In this document: one piece after another, positions 8,466 to 16,309 of the stretch
Position numbering within the stretch: the stretch's first letter is position 1
How the letters are laid out: every line of letters begins with the position of its first letter
Origin: an uncultured Bacteroidota bacterium
GTDB lineage: Bacteria; Bacteroidota; Rhodothermia; Rhodothermales; Salinibacteraceae
Assembly (NCBI GenBank): GCA_913055845.1
Contig: CAJXKO010000002.1
Location: forward strand, 32,585-96,584
DNA: 64,000 nt
Direction: 5' to 3'
Made by a program: the position numbers and the translations under genes
The notes under the pieces: generated by a model
The model's input: the letters and a program-made list of their open reading frames with translations, nothing else
What the model was told of the DNA's origin: nothing
The model's database searches: none

Positions 8466-9611
8466 ATGGCGACGAGGGGGGGTTCGAAGGTCGATGTTTC
8501 GGGATCCAGGCAGGGCCTTGAGCACCTGCTCCAGAAAGTGGATGTCCAGTTGGACGGCGATCGGCCCTGGGATCCACAGGTGCACGACGATCGGCTCTAC
8601 GACCGCGTACTGTCCGAGGGGTCTCTCGCCCTGGGGGAGGCCTACATGGACGGCTGGTGGGATTGCCGGCGCCTCGATCAACTGTTCTACCGGGTGCTGC
8701 GGGCGCGGCTCGACCAGCAGATTGGATGGTCGTGGTGGATGCTGTGGAGCATCGTGAAGGCCTTTCTTCTGAACCGACAGAGCGCGTCCCGCGCCTACGA
8801 GGTCGGAGAAGAGCATTATGACCGGGGCAACGACCTCTTCCGCCACATGCTTGATGACCGGATGATCTATAGTTGTGGCTACTGGCGCCGCGCCAATGCC
8901 CTCGATGCTGCCCAAGAGGCCAAGCTCGACCTGATTTGTCGCAAGCTCACACTGGAACCGGGAACGCGTGTCCTCGACATTGGGTGTGGGTGGGGCGGGT
9001 TCGCGGAGTACGCCGCGTCGAAATATGGCGTGGAGGTGGTGGGGGTAACCATCTCCGAAGAACAGGTGTCTGCCGCCCGCGACCGGTGTGCCGACCTGCC
9101 GGTGCAGATTCGACTTCAAGACTACCGGGACGTTGAAGGGACCTTCGACCGGATCGTGTCCATCGGTATGTTCGAGCACGTGGGGCACAAGAACCACCGC
9201 ATGTACATGGAGACCGTGCGGGAGCGTCTCGCCACCGATGGCCTCTCAATGCTTCACACCATCGGCAGTGATGCCTCCCACGCCGTCACGGATCCGTGGA
9301 TCGACAAGTACATCTTTCCCAATGGACTTCTCCCCTCGGCACAGCAGATAACTCAGGCCGCCGAGGGACTTTTCGTCATCGAGGACTGGCACAACTTTGG
9401 CCCCGATTACGACCGAACCCTCATGGCATGGGCTCGCAATTTCGAAGAGAGCTGGGAGGTGCTGTCGGATCGCTACAGCGATCGGTTTTTCCGGATGTGG
9501 CGTTATTATCTCTACCAGTGCGCGGGGGCGTTTCGGGCACGTCGCAACCAGCTCTGGCAGGTCGTCCTTGCTCCACAGGGGGTAGACGGACGGTACGAAA
9601 GCGTCCGGTGA
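8466..9611 (+). CDS. cfa: Cyclopropane-fatty-acyl-phospholipid synthase
   Basis: 381 residues, the usual length for the family. Residues 1-110 form the N-terminal lipid-binding part, including LALGEAYMDGWWDC, which is typical of CFA synthases. The SAM-binding motif VLDIGCGWGGFAEYA lies near 170, followed by the substrate region VSIGMFEHVG and the C-terminal ESWEVLSDRYSDRFFRMW. The enzyme adds a methylene group from S-adenosylmethionine to unsaturated acyl chains of membrane phospholipids, making cyclopropane fatty acids that stiffen membranes in stress and stationary phase. It sits 165 bases before an acetylglutamate-kinase-like gene; no shared function is evident. Confidence 0.9.
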   Translation: MATRGGSKVDVSGSRQGLEHLLQKVDVQLDGDRPWDPQVHDDRLYDRVLSEGSLALGEAYMDGWWDCRRLDQLFYRVLRARLDQQIGWSWWMLWSIVKAFLLNRQSASRAYEVGEEHYDRGNDLFRHMLDDRMIYSCGYWRRANALDAAQEAKLDLICRKLTLEPGTRVLDIGCGWGGFAEYAASKYGVEVVGVTISEEQVSAARDRCADLPVQIRLQDYRDVEGTFDRIVSIGMFEHVGHKNHRMYMETVRERLATDGLSMLHTIGSDASHAVTDPWIDKYIFPNGLLPSAQQITQAAEGLFVIEDWHNFGPDYDRTLMAWARNFEESWEVLSDRYSDRFFRMWRYYLYQCAGAFRARRNQLWQVVLAPQGVDGRYESVR

Positions 9612-9776
9612 CCAGGGGGCTGCTCTACGCCGGGAACGATCGTCCGGAATGCGCAGAGACGGACAAGATGGACGCGTGGTCGAATCGTTCGGGCGACTCG
9701 TGAATTGATAGAAGGGCGCCAAGTCGCGACCTCGGCTGGGCCCTGTCGCTTGATCGCTGCTTTGATCCCCGATCGC

Positions 9777-10505
9777 ATGCAAGACCTGTACGTCGTCTAT
9801 CTCGACCGCCATCACCTGGGAGACGATTTGTTTCTAAAGTCCCTCGCCCAGCACTTTGCGGATGCCGGGACCCAGGGGCCCCCTTGCATTCTGGTACACG
9901 GCAGTGGCGAGAAGGTAGAGCGCACGCTCGAGGCCCAGGGATACTTTCCCGATCGAACCGGCGGGGTGCTCGACGTAGAAACGGACGAGCAACGTCGACT
10001 GGTAGAACGGGCTGTTCGGGAAGTGAATCAGGACATTGTGGCGGCCCTCACCGACGAGGTGGTTCCCACCGTGGGGATTCAAGGGGTTGATCGCGGCCTG
10101 TTTCACCAAGACGCCGACGGAGCGCTCAAGGCAGCGAACGTGGGATGGGTGTCGGCGCTTCTCAAGCAGCACGTGGTGCCCGTTGTCTCAGCTCTCGTGG
10201 AGGTGTCGGAGGCAGGCGTCGTGCGGGAGGTTCCGGCCGTGGAGGCAGTGCGGGCGCTTGCGCAGGCACTTGAGGCCTCCTTCGATCCGGTGGTCTGTGT
10301 GCTTTCGACCGGCGACGTGCCGGGAGTCTTCGGGGACGAGGAGGAGAGAGAGGAAACAGTTCAGGCCGGTGCTGTCACAGAAGACGATGTGCCGGACCCA
10401 GCGGTCATTCGTCGACTGACGGAGGCCAGTCTGCCGGTGTTGGTTACGAATCTTCAGGGGCTGTTGTCGGGGCCCGAAGTCACGGGTACATACGTGAAGG
10501 AGTGA
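9777..10505 (+). CDS. Degenerate acetylglutamate-kinase-like (amino acid kinase fold) protein
   Basis: 242 residues that follow the order of acetylglutamate kinase: first strand with a YVV core, an ILVHGSGEKV loop in place of ILVHGGG, GVLDVETDEQ in place of the GxRxTD motif, a central NAG-site region, and VLSTGDVPGVFGD matching the late nucleotide-binding LTDVPGVL. Key positions are changed: the KxGG lysine and glycines of strand 1 are replaced (YVVYLDR), the substrate arginine is Leu, and the late GGMxxK segment is missing. By known NAGK chemistry it should be inactive or altered. ATG at 9777 aligns with the family start; an upstream extension of 24 residues is unlikely. Confidence 0.65.
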   Translation: MQDLYVVYLDRHHLGDDLFLKSLAQHFADAGTQGPPCILVHGSGEKVERTLEAQGYFPDRTGGVLDVETDEQRRLVERAVREVNQDIVAALTDEVVPTVGIQGVDRGLFHQDADGALKAANVGWVSALLKQHVVPVVSALVEVSEAGVVREVPAVEAVRALAQALEASFDPVVCVLSTGDVPGVFGDEEEREETVQAGAVTEDDVPDPAVIRRLTEASLPVLVTNLQGLLSGPEVTGTYVKE

Positions 10506-10594
10506 GTTCGTTGGATTGAACGGCCCCAACTCTTGAACCTTTTGACAAATTGGAGTCGGAGTGAGGGTGGGGGGCTGTCCCCGTCAGATCCGGC

Positions 10595-10623
10595 TTGACA
10601 GGGGCTGAGGGTCCTATTATGTT
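10595..10623 (+). promoter_or_regulatory. Sigma-70-type promoter of the Hc1-like gene
   Basis: A perfect -35 box TTGACA (10595-10600) is followed after 17 bases by TATGTT (10618-10623). An overlapping TATTAT at 10615-10620 would give a 14-base spacer. The start codon is about 40 bases beyond the expected transcription start, and AGGTGA just upstream of ATG 10671 serves as ribosome site. Confidence 0.55.
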
Positions 10624-10670
10624 CGTGCTGCACGATCGACAGATCACACTCAACCCACACAGGTGACCAT

Positions 10671-10862
10671 ATGAGCACGTTTGAAAAACGCTACAGCCAA
10701 CTGACCGAGACCCTCGATGAGACCGAAGAGGACCTCATGAAGTTCTATGAGAAGGGCAACAAGGCAGCCGGCACCCGCGCCCGGAAAAGCCTCATGCAGC
10801 TCAAGAAGCTGTCCCACGAAATCCGTCAGGAAATTCAGGACATCAAGAACAACGAGCTGTAA
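10671..10862 (+). CDS. Histone H1-like DNA-binding protein, Hc1 family
   Basis: 63 residues, all predicted helix. The segment FYEKGNKAAGTRARKSLMQLKKL is the hallmark of Bacteroidota proteins grouped with the chlamydial histone Hc1, where GNKAAGTRxRK is almost invariant. These small proteins are thought to bind and compact DNA. Here the N-terminal half is acidic and there is no long Lys-rich tail, so strong condensation is not implied. ATG at 10671 has an AGGTGA ribosome site seven bases upstream. The gene has its own promoter and terminator and so is a single-gene transcript, probably well expressed. Confidence 0.85.
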   Translation: MSTFEKRYSQLTETLDETEEDLMKFYEKGNKAAGTRARKSLMQLKKLSHEIRQEIQDIKNNEL

Positions 10863-10970
10863 CCTCGTTTTGGAGCCGGTCCGTTGCCTGATTTCCCAAC
10901 GACACTCTTGAGGGCCTCCTACCTCTTTCAATTGAGTTTCTTCGGATCGGTGCTTCCATGTGCGGAAGAA

Positions 10971-11000
10971 GCCCTTGCTCTTCGTGGGCAAGGGCTTTTT
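10971..11000 (+). terminator. Rho-independent terminator of the Hc1-like gene
   Basis: Stem GCCCTTGC (10971-10978) pairs with GCAAGGGC (10988-10995), followed by TTTTT. It lies 109 bases after the Hc1-like stop and 90 bases before the next gene. Confidence 0.88.
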
Positions 11001-11089
11001 GCGTTTTGGGGTGTTCCAGGGTCGAACCACGGACTCGGCCCCGCTGTCCCATTTCCTGCAAGCACTTGCTCGGAATCTCCCACGTCTGC

Positions 11090-12025
11090 ATGACAGTCCG
11101 CGGCATCTCGTGTTTTCTCGTCGTTCTTTGTGTTGCCTGTGTTGGGGTGGGGCATGCCCAGCCCGATCTCCCGTCGGCCGATCCCACGGAGAGCCCAATC
11201 TCGGACACCGCCGACGCGGAGTGGGACACAGCACTTACCGGTAAATTTTCGGCCTCCCAGGCTGCGTACAAGGATTGGCAAGAGGGAGGGCTCAATTCGT
11301 TGGCCTTCACGACCATGCTTAATGGGGCCGCCGAGCGGAAAGGAGAGCGGTGGGCGCAGGCATACAAAATGCGCCTCGTGCTCGGATTTTTGGATCAGGA
11401 AGGGCGGGAAATCCGAAAATCTGAGGACCTCATTCGCCTGCACTCGGATCTCCAATTTCGAGGAGAGGGGTTTTTCAGGCGCTTCAATCCGACCGTCGCT
11501 TTAAACCTCCGAACCCAGTTTGCCTCGGGGTTCGACTATTCCGAGAATCCCTATCCGGGAGATCATCCCAGGGGAGGAGAGGAACCGCCCGTGCAGACCT
11601 CTTCCTTCTTCGCCCCCGCCACGATTACCGAGTCGCTTGGCCTGACCTACGAGCCGTTTGGACCCCTTTCGGTGTTGTTGGGGATTGCTTCCAAACAAAC
11701 AATCGTGGCGGAGCGAGACTTTCGGGTCCTTTACGGCGTTGAAGAAAATAACCTGGTCCGCAACGAGGGTGGAGGGCAACTGGTCGCGACCTTTGACCAC
11801 GACTTCACTGAGAATATTCGGTATCGGTCGCAGATGGACCTGTTTTTTGCGGCGAGCCAACTCGATGTCCCCCCAGACGTGATTTTTGAAAACGTCGTAA
11901 ACCTCGAGGTGAACAGCTGGCTCTCCACCGACCTGGAGTTTGTGGCACTCTACGACAAGGATACGACCCGGGCTGTTCAGATCAAGGAGGTGATTTCTGT
12001 GGGCATGTCGTTCACCCTTCTTTAG
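11090..12025 (+). CDS. DUF3078 family exported protein (copy 1)
   Basis: 311 residues. An N-terminal signal peptide (about 1-23, ending HAQ) is followed by a region rich in alternating beta strands with the DUF3078 hallmark AAYKDWQEGGLNSL. These proteins are found in Bacteroidota and are expected in the outer membrane as a small beta-barrel; their function is unknown. The C-terminus ends in a hydrophobic strand (SVGMSFTLL), as barrel proteins do. ATG 11090 is chosen because it begins the signal peptide; the open frame upstream has no such feature and runs through the terminator. A clear paralogue lies at 37443-38384. Confidence 0.85.
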   Translation: MTVRGISCFLVVLCVACVGVGHAQPDLPSADPTESPISDTADAEWDTALTGKFSASQAAYKDWQEGGLNSLAFTTMLNGAAERKGERWAQAYKMRLVLGFLDQEGREIRKSEDLIRLHSDLQFRGEGFFRRFNPTVALNLRTQFASGFDYSENPYPGDHPRGGEEPPVQTSSFFAPATITESLGLTYEPFGPLSVLLGIASKQTIVAERDFRVLYGVEENNLVRNEGGGQLVATFDHDFTENIRYRSQMDLFFAASQLDVPPDVIFENVVNLEVNSWLSTDLEFVALYDKDTTRAVQIKEVISVGMSFTLL

Positions 12026-12064
12026 GGAACCTGCGTTCACTAACTGTCCGTCGGTGTGGCGTCG

Positions 12065-14287
12065 ATGCGTCGCGTTCTGACTACGTACCTCGGGCTTGGC
12101 CTGCTGCTGGCGCCTGTCCCACTGCTCAACGTGCTACAGGTGGAGTCCGCGGCGGTCGTAGCTCTCGCCTCGTTCTTTGTCGCCGGACTGTCCGCGGTCG
12201 GGACGTTTCGCGACGAGACCGTATCATGGGTTGGGGTGCTGGGGCGGCAGGAGGCGGCGCTCCTCGTTCCCCTCTTCATCCTGCTGTTCGCGCAGTTCTG
12301 GGCGCCCAACTGCACGGTTGCGCAGGGACTCCTCTTCTATGCGCTCTTCCCGGGCGTCACGGTTGTGCTCGCGGTGGCGCTGGCATACGCCCTGCAGGGA
12401 CTGGACGTGCCGCGGCCGGGGCTCGTGCTGGGTGCAATGGGGCTCGGAATTGTTGTCGCCGGACCGCTCTACGACCTGGGATTGCACCCCCAATTTTATA
12501 CCTATAACCATGTGTTCGGAGGAGTTTTGGGGCCCATCTACGATGAACAACTGGCGGTGCGGCCCGGCCTATTCGCCTTTCGGGGGCTCACGCTGCTCTG
12601 GGCCGGCGTGGCGATCTTAGGGGGGCGCTGGGGACGAGGACAGAGGCATCCGTGGCTTTTGATGGTGGGTGTGGGGGCTATCGTTGCCGTTTATACATTC
12701 GCGGGCCCACTGGGAATCAACACCCCCGCATGGGTCCTCCAAGAGCGGCTGGGCGGTCACACGCGCACTGCGCACTTCGATCTGTACTACGATCCAGCAC
12801 GGGTAGACACGGCCACGGCACGGACGCTGGCCCAAACTCACGAGGCCCAGTACGATTGGGTGAGGGGCCGTCTTGGGTTGTCTCGGGATTCGACGGGGCC
12901 TCGCATTCAGAGTTACATCTACCCAAACCCGGACGTGAAGGGGCGTCTTACAGGAGCCCGTACCACGAGCGTGAGTCCGGTTTGGCTGGCGACACCACAG
13001 GTGCACATGCTCCGGAGCGAAGTGTCCCGGAGCCTGGGGCACGAGCTTGCCCATGTCGCGAGCCGTCCCTACGGCCTTCCGGGGATCAACGCCTCGTGGG
13101 CCCCCGGTCTCGTGGAGGGGTGGGCCGTGGCCTTAGAGCCGCCGTCTCCCGGTCCGGTCCCCGACGATCTGGTCCTTACCGCTGCCACCTCCGACACGAC
13201 AACCTCGTTGCGTGCGGAGGCGGAGGCGATTGCCAATCGACTGTCGCCTCTAGGCTTCTGGACGGGGCGGGGTGCAGTCTCCTACGCGACGATGGGGTCG
13301 TTCGTGGGCTTTCTGCTCGACCAGTACGGACCGGACAAACTGAAGGAGGTCTACGCTTGGGGGAGCTTCGACACCGTCTATGGACGGTCGATTCAAGAGC
13401 TTGCCCACGAGTGGGCGTCCCACTTGCATCGCCGTCCGGCGGTGGCCCGAGACGCTCACGATGTCGTGAGGCGCCAGTTTACACGTCCCTCGATTTTTGA
13501 GGCCGAGTGTCCCCATTACGTTCCGGCGGCACAGCAGCACCTCCAGCAAGCACGGCGGGCGGCCCGGGAGCGTGACACCACCCGGATGGTGGAGCACTTA
13601 GATCAGGCGCTGGAGCTTCGGCCCCAATTGGCGGAAGCCCACGAGGCGCGCGCTCGAATTCGGCTCGCGCGGGGACAAATCGAGGCGGTCCGGAAGCAAC
13701 TTGATACGCTCGCCGCCCCGATCCGCACCCCATCGCTCCGGAGAGCCCTGGCCGATGCTCGGGTGCTTGGAGGGGCCGTCCAGGCCGCCCGGGCACACTA
13801 TGCCGAGGCTCGAGCGCACCTTCCCGGATTTGCCCACGGCAGGCGGGCCCGGCTACTGCTTCGCGACGCGGTGGCCGATCGTCCAGGGGTCGTCCGGGTG
13901 TTGGTAAGCAGCGATTCCGCAGCGACCCAGGCGCGTCGCTTGGAGGCAGGGCAGCCGTCCGCGCCGGCCGTTCGAGTTTGGCGTGGGCTGCGCTGGATGG
14001 ATGCCCATCGGTATGGTGCCGCCTTTTCCGTGTGGAAGGCCCTGAGCGCGTCGCCAGTGCGGACTGCACGGCCGCAAGAATGGCATCGGGCGTGGCGGCT
14101 CCAGCAGGTCGCCTGGAGCGCTGAGTCAGCCTTGGCGGCCGGGAGGACAGACGAGGCCCGGCGCTGGGCTACGCGTGCCGCCCAGCAGGCCCGGCGGCTG
14201 GGCGATCTGGGCCGTACGGCCCTCTTTGCGTGGTGGAGCACCCGAGCGGAGGAGGGCCCGTCGGGCGTCCCAGAACCGCCACCGTAG
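12065..14287 (+). CDS. Membrane protein with HExxH peptidase-like domain and TPR-like tail
   Basis: 740 residues in three parts. Residues 1-215 hold about seven hydrophobic helices. Residues about 235-450 form a gluzincin-type peptidase domain: GHELAHV gives His326, Glu327 and His330, and Glu351 in GLVEGWAVALE fits as third zinc ligand. Residues about 460-740 are Ala/Arg-rich helix pairs resembling TPR repeats. The layout suggests a membrane-anchored zinc peptidase with a protein-binding tail facing the periplasm or cytosol. I know no named protein with this order. ATG 12065 is used; GTG 12056 would add three residues. It starts 40 bases after the DUF3078 gene, likely cotranscribed. Confidence 0.7.
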   Translation: MRRVLTTYLGLGLLLAPVPLLNVLQVESAAVVALASFFVAGLSAVGTFRDETVSWVGVLGRQEAALLVPLFILLFAQFWAPNCTVAQGLLFYALFPGVTVVLAVALAYALQGLDVPRPGLVLGAMGLGIVVAGPLYDLGLHPQFYTYNHVFGGVLGPIYDEQLAVRPGLFAFRGLTLLWAGVAILGGRWGRGQRHPWLLMVGVGAIVAVYTFAGPLGINTPAWVLQERLGGHTRTAHFDLYYDPARVDTATARTLAQTHEAQYDWVRGRLGLSRDSTGPRIQSYIYPNPDVKGRLTGARTTSVSPVWLATPQVHMLRSEVSRSLGHELAHVASRPYGLPGINASWAPGLVEGWAVALEPPSPGPVPDDLVLTAATSDTTTSLRAEAEAIANRLSPLGFWTGRGAVSYATMGSFVGFLLDQYGPDKLKEVYAWGSFDTVYGRSIQELAHEWASHLHRRPAVARDAHDVVRRQFTRPSIFEAECPHYVPAAQQHLQQARRAARERDTTRMVEHLDQALELRPQLAEAHEARARIRLARGQIEAVRKQLDTLAAPIRTPSLRRALADARVLGGAVQAARAHYAEARAHLPGFAHGRRARLLLRDAVADRPGVVRVLVSSDSAATQARRLEAGQPSAPAVRVWRGLRWMDAHRYGAAFSVWKALSASPVRTARPQEWHRAWRLQQVAWSAESALAAGRTDEARRWATRAAQQARRLGDLGRTALFAWWSTRAEEGPSGVPEPPP

Positions 14288-14434
14288 AGAAGCGTGCTCT
14301 TGTCCCATCCTGTAGCGCAGCAGCATCGGACCATGCCTTCCGACTGTTGGTTGAGGGAGGTCCGCCCCGTAAGGACCTTGGGGGCCACGTCCTACGCCCT
14401 GCACTCACATCCTCTGGCTCGTGTACGCCGTAGT

Positions 14435-15748
14435 ATGCCTCTCCCCGTTCGCTCTCTCGTCGGGTTCTGTTTGTGCGTCGTGCTATTGAGTCTCCCGGCT
14501 GGTTGCAAGTCAGTCGAGGAACAGGCCGACGATAGTGAGGCACAAGCCCAGTCTGGCCCTGCGAGCGTGCAGCCCGAGTTCGTGGCTCCGCGCGCCTCAG
14601 TGCGCACGGTGCAGCTGTACTCGGGCTCCGATGAGCAAAGTCTGCCGGTGGTCACGCTTAATGGCAACGACGCGCTGACACTCGAATTTGACCTGATGGT
14701 TGACGAGGGGCGCCCCCTGTCGATCTACTTTGAACATGCGGACCGTACGTGGACGCGCGATCTCTCGCCGAGCCAGATTCTGCGGTCGTACCAGGATGAT
14801 CGGCTCTTCGAATACCAGTCGTCGCGGGGCACCGAAGTGCCCTACGTGCATTACGAGTACCGCTTCCCCAACGAGGACATTCGTTTCCGCGTGAGTGGCA
14901 ACTATATTTTGCGGGTGACCGAGCGTGGACGCCGGGACTCGGTGCTCTTTGAGCAACCCTTCTTCGTAACCGAAGAGAAGGGCGGACTCCGCCTTGGGGG
15001 GGAACGGCTGAATATTCCAGGACAGCGAGCACCGTCGCTCCGACCGATCGCCCGGTTTACCCCGCCGGCAGAGATCCAAGGAGATCCCTTCGGACACACG
15101 GTCTGCTTTGTCCGCAACGGGCGGCTTAACGAGCCCCGCTGCGAAGATCGCCCCGTATTGGCGCAGCAGCCCGAATTGGAGTTTGAGTTGGGGCGGGACC
15201 GGGCCTACGCCCCCCTCGCAGCCGGCTACGAGGTCGATTTGAGCACACTGCGCGCCTCGTCCGAAATCGCCGAGGTGGACCGCACGCGTTCTCCGTTTCG
15301 GGTGGTGCTAGATGCCGACTATGCCCGCTTTGGCGAGGGGGCTGCTCGCGCGCGGAATGGCAATGGCCAACCCGTGGTGCGCGGGGCGCTCTCCGACCAA
15401 CTTGATCCCGCTGTAAGTGCCGAGTACGTGGAGACGACGTTCGCCTTCGTTCCTGCAGAGCAGCGTCCCTACGGAAGCCCCCTGACCGTGGGGGGGAGTT
15501 TTCAGGGAATGGATCCATCTCGGGGAACGCGGATGGAATGGAACTCGACCCGGACCCAGTATGAAGGCAGCGTGCTTCTGAAGCAGGGGGTATACGAGTA
15601 CTTCTATTCGACGTCCGATCCGGCCCTTACAGAACAGATTCGAGCCACACAGCCTCGCATCTCGGGCAGTTACACGGCTTTTGTGTATTACCGAGATGCG
15701 CGTCGCAACACCGATCGACTGCTTCAGGTGAACCGATTCTCCCCGTGA
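14435..15748 (+). CDS. Type IX secretion plug-like lipoprotein (formerly DUF5103)
   Basis: 437 residues. Residues 1-24 are a signal peptide ending in a lipobox-like LPAGC, so Cys24 is the probable lipid anchor. From about 50 on, the sequence follows the T9SS plug family: RTVQLYSG, DALTLEFD, HADRTWTRDLSPSQIL, YVHYEYRFPNEDIRFRVSGNY. In Flavobacterium johnsoniae the Plug protein closes the giant SprA translocon at its periplasmic side. A lipid anchor would fit a periplasmic-face role. The gene follows the membrane peptidase by 147 bases on the same strand. ATG 14435 starts the signal peptide; the upstream open frame is rejected. No sprA-like gene is in the window. Confidence 0.78.
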   Translation: MPLPVRSLVGFCLCVVLLSLPAGCKSVEEQADDSEAQAQSGPASVQPEFVAPRASVRTVQLYSGSDEQSLPVVTLNGNDALTLEFDLMVDEGRPLSIYFEHADRTWTRDLSPSQILRSYQDDRLFEYQSSRGTEVPYVHYEYRFPNEDIRFRVSGNYILRVTERGRRDSVLFEQPFFVTEEKGGLRLGGERLNIPGQRAPSLRPIARFTPPAEIQGDPFGHTVCFVRNGRLNEPRCEDRPVLAQQPELEFELGRDRAYAPLAAGYEVDLSTLRASSEIAEVDRTRSPFRVVLDADYARFGEGAARARNGNGQPVVRGALSDQLDPAVSAEYVETTFAFVPAEQRPYGSPLTVGGSFQGMDPSRGTRMEWNSTRTQYEGSVLLKQGVYEYFYSTSDPALTEQIRATQPRISGSYTAFVYYRDARRNTDRLLQVNRFSP

Positions 15749-15769
15749 GTCAGGCCCCTAGTTCTGCAT

Positions 15770-15806
15770 ATAGAAACGCCCCCATCCTGTACTGGAAGGG
15801 GGCGTT
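15770..15806 (-). terminator. Terminator between plug-like gene and csp
   Basis: AACGCCCCC (15775-15783) pairs with GGGGGCGTT (15798-15806); on the minus strand it is followed by TTTCTAT. It lies 25 bases past the csp stop and 26 past the convergent plug-like stop, so it may serve both. Confidence 0.8.
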
Positions 15807-15831
15807 CAGTCCTCGAAAGTAAAGGCCGGGG

Positions 15832-16047
15832 CTAGCCGATGACACGCACATCCTGGGCGTTTGGACCCTTGTCGGTGTGACCAACCGTGAACTCCACCCG
15901 GTCATTTTCCTCCAGGCTCTTAAAGCCCTCGGCGTCGATTTCACTGTAGTGTACGAAGAGATCCTCGTCCCGCTCCTCTGCGACGATGAATCCGTAGCCC
16001 TTCTCGTTGCTGAACCACTTAACGGTCCCGGTTTCGCGCTCTGCCAT
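15832..16047 (-). CDS. Cold shock protein, CspA family
   Basis: 71 residues forming one cold-shock (OB-fold) domain. RNP1 is KGYGFI and RNP2 is LFVHYSEI, both intact; the opening TGTVKWF is canonical. Such proteins bind single-stranded RNA and DNA in the cytosol, melt RNA structure and aid translation in the cold or in stationary phase. The protein is more acidic than E. coli CspA, as expected in a halophile. It has a near-consensus promoter about 107 bases upstream, leaving a long leader as in regulated csp genes, and a terminator directly downstream. Confidence 0.95.
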   Translation of the reverse strand: MAERETGTVKWFSNEKGYGFIVAEERDEDLFVHYSEIDAEGFKSLEENDRVEFTVGHTDKGPNAQDVRVIG

Positions 16048-16161
16048 GGTGCTGCTGGAAGTTCAGAAAAAGAACGTATGCTATGTGGCAGGGCATCCCG
16101 ATCCGCTGCACACACCCCGAGGGAGCGGCGCAAAATGTCGGGGATCCGCCACATGATCGGC

Positions 16162-16190
16162 ATTATACAATTTTCAAAACTGGAAGTCAA
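16162..16190 (-). promoter_or_regulatory. Near-consensus sigma-70 promoter of csp
   Basis: On the minus strand TTGACT (16190-16185) and TATAAT (16167-16162) are separated by exactly 17 bases. The expected transcript start is near 16155, giving a leader of about 107 bases before the csp ATG at 16047. This is the best promoter match I found in the window. Confidence 0.8.
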
Positions 16191-16309
16191 TCTTTCTTGC
16201 AACTTCTGAGGACTGCCCTGTTCTTCCGGCGGTGGATTGCGACCTCCCGGGCTACGTGGGGTAGTGCCTTGCCCCTTCGGTCCGTTCCGCGTACCCCATA
16301 CGACTGCTC

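Noticed and set aside
9608..9703. A 31-residue GTG frame overlapping the cfa stop
   Set aside because: Very short, no helix or motif, tail of a longer shadow frame.
9670..9710. A stretch that looked like part of a tRNA T-arm
   Set aside because: No acceptor or anticodon stems could be paired around it.
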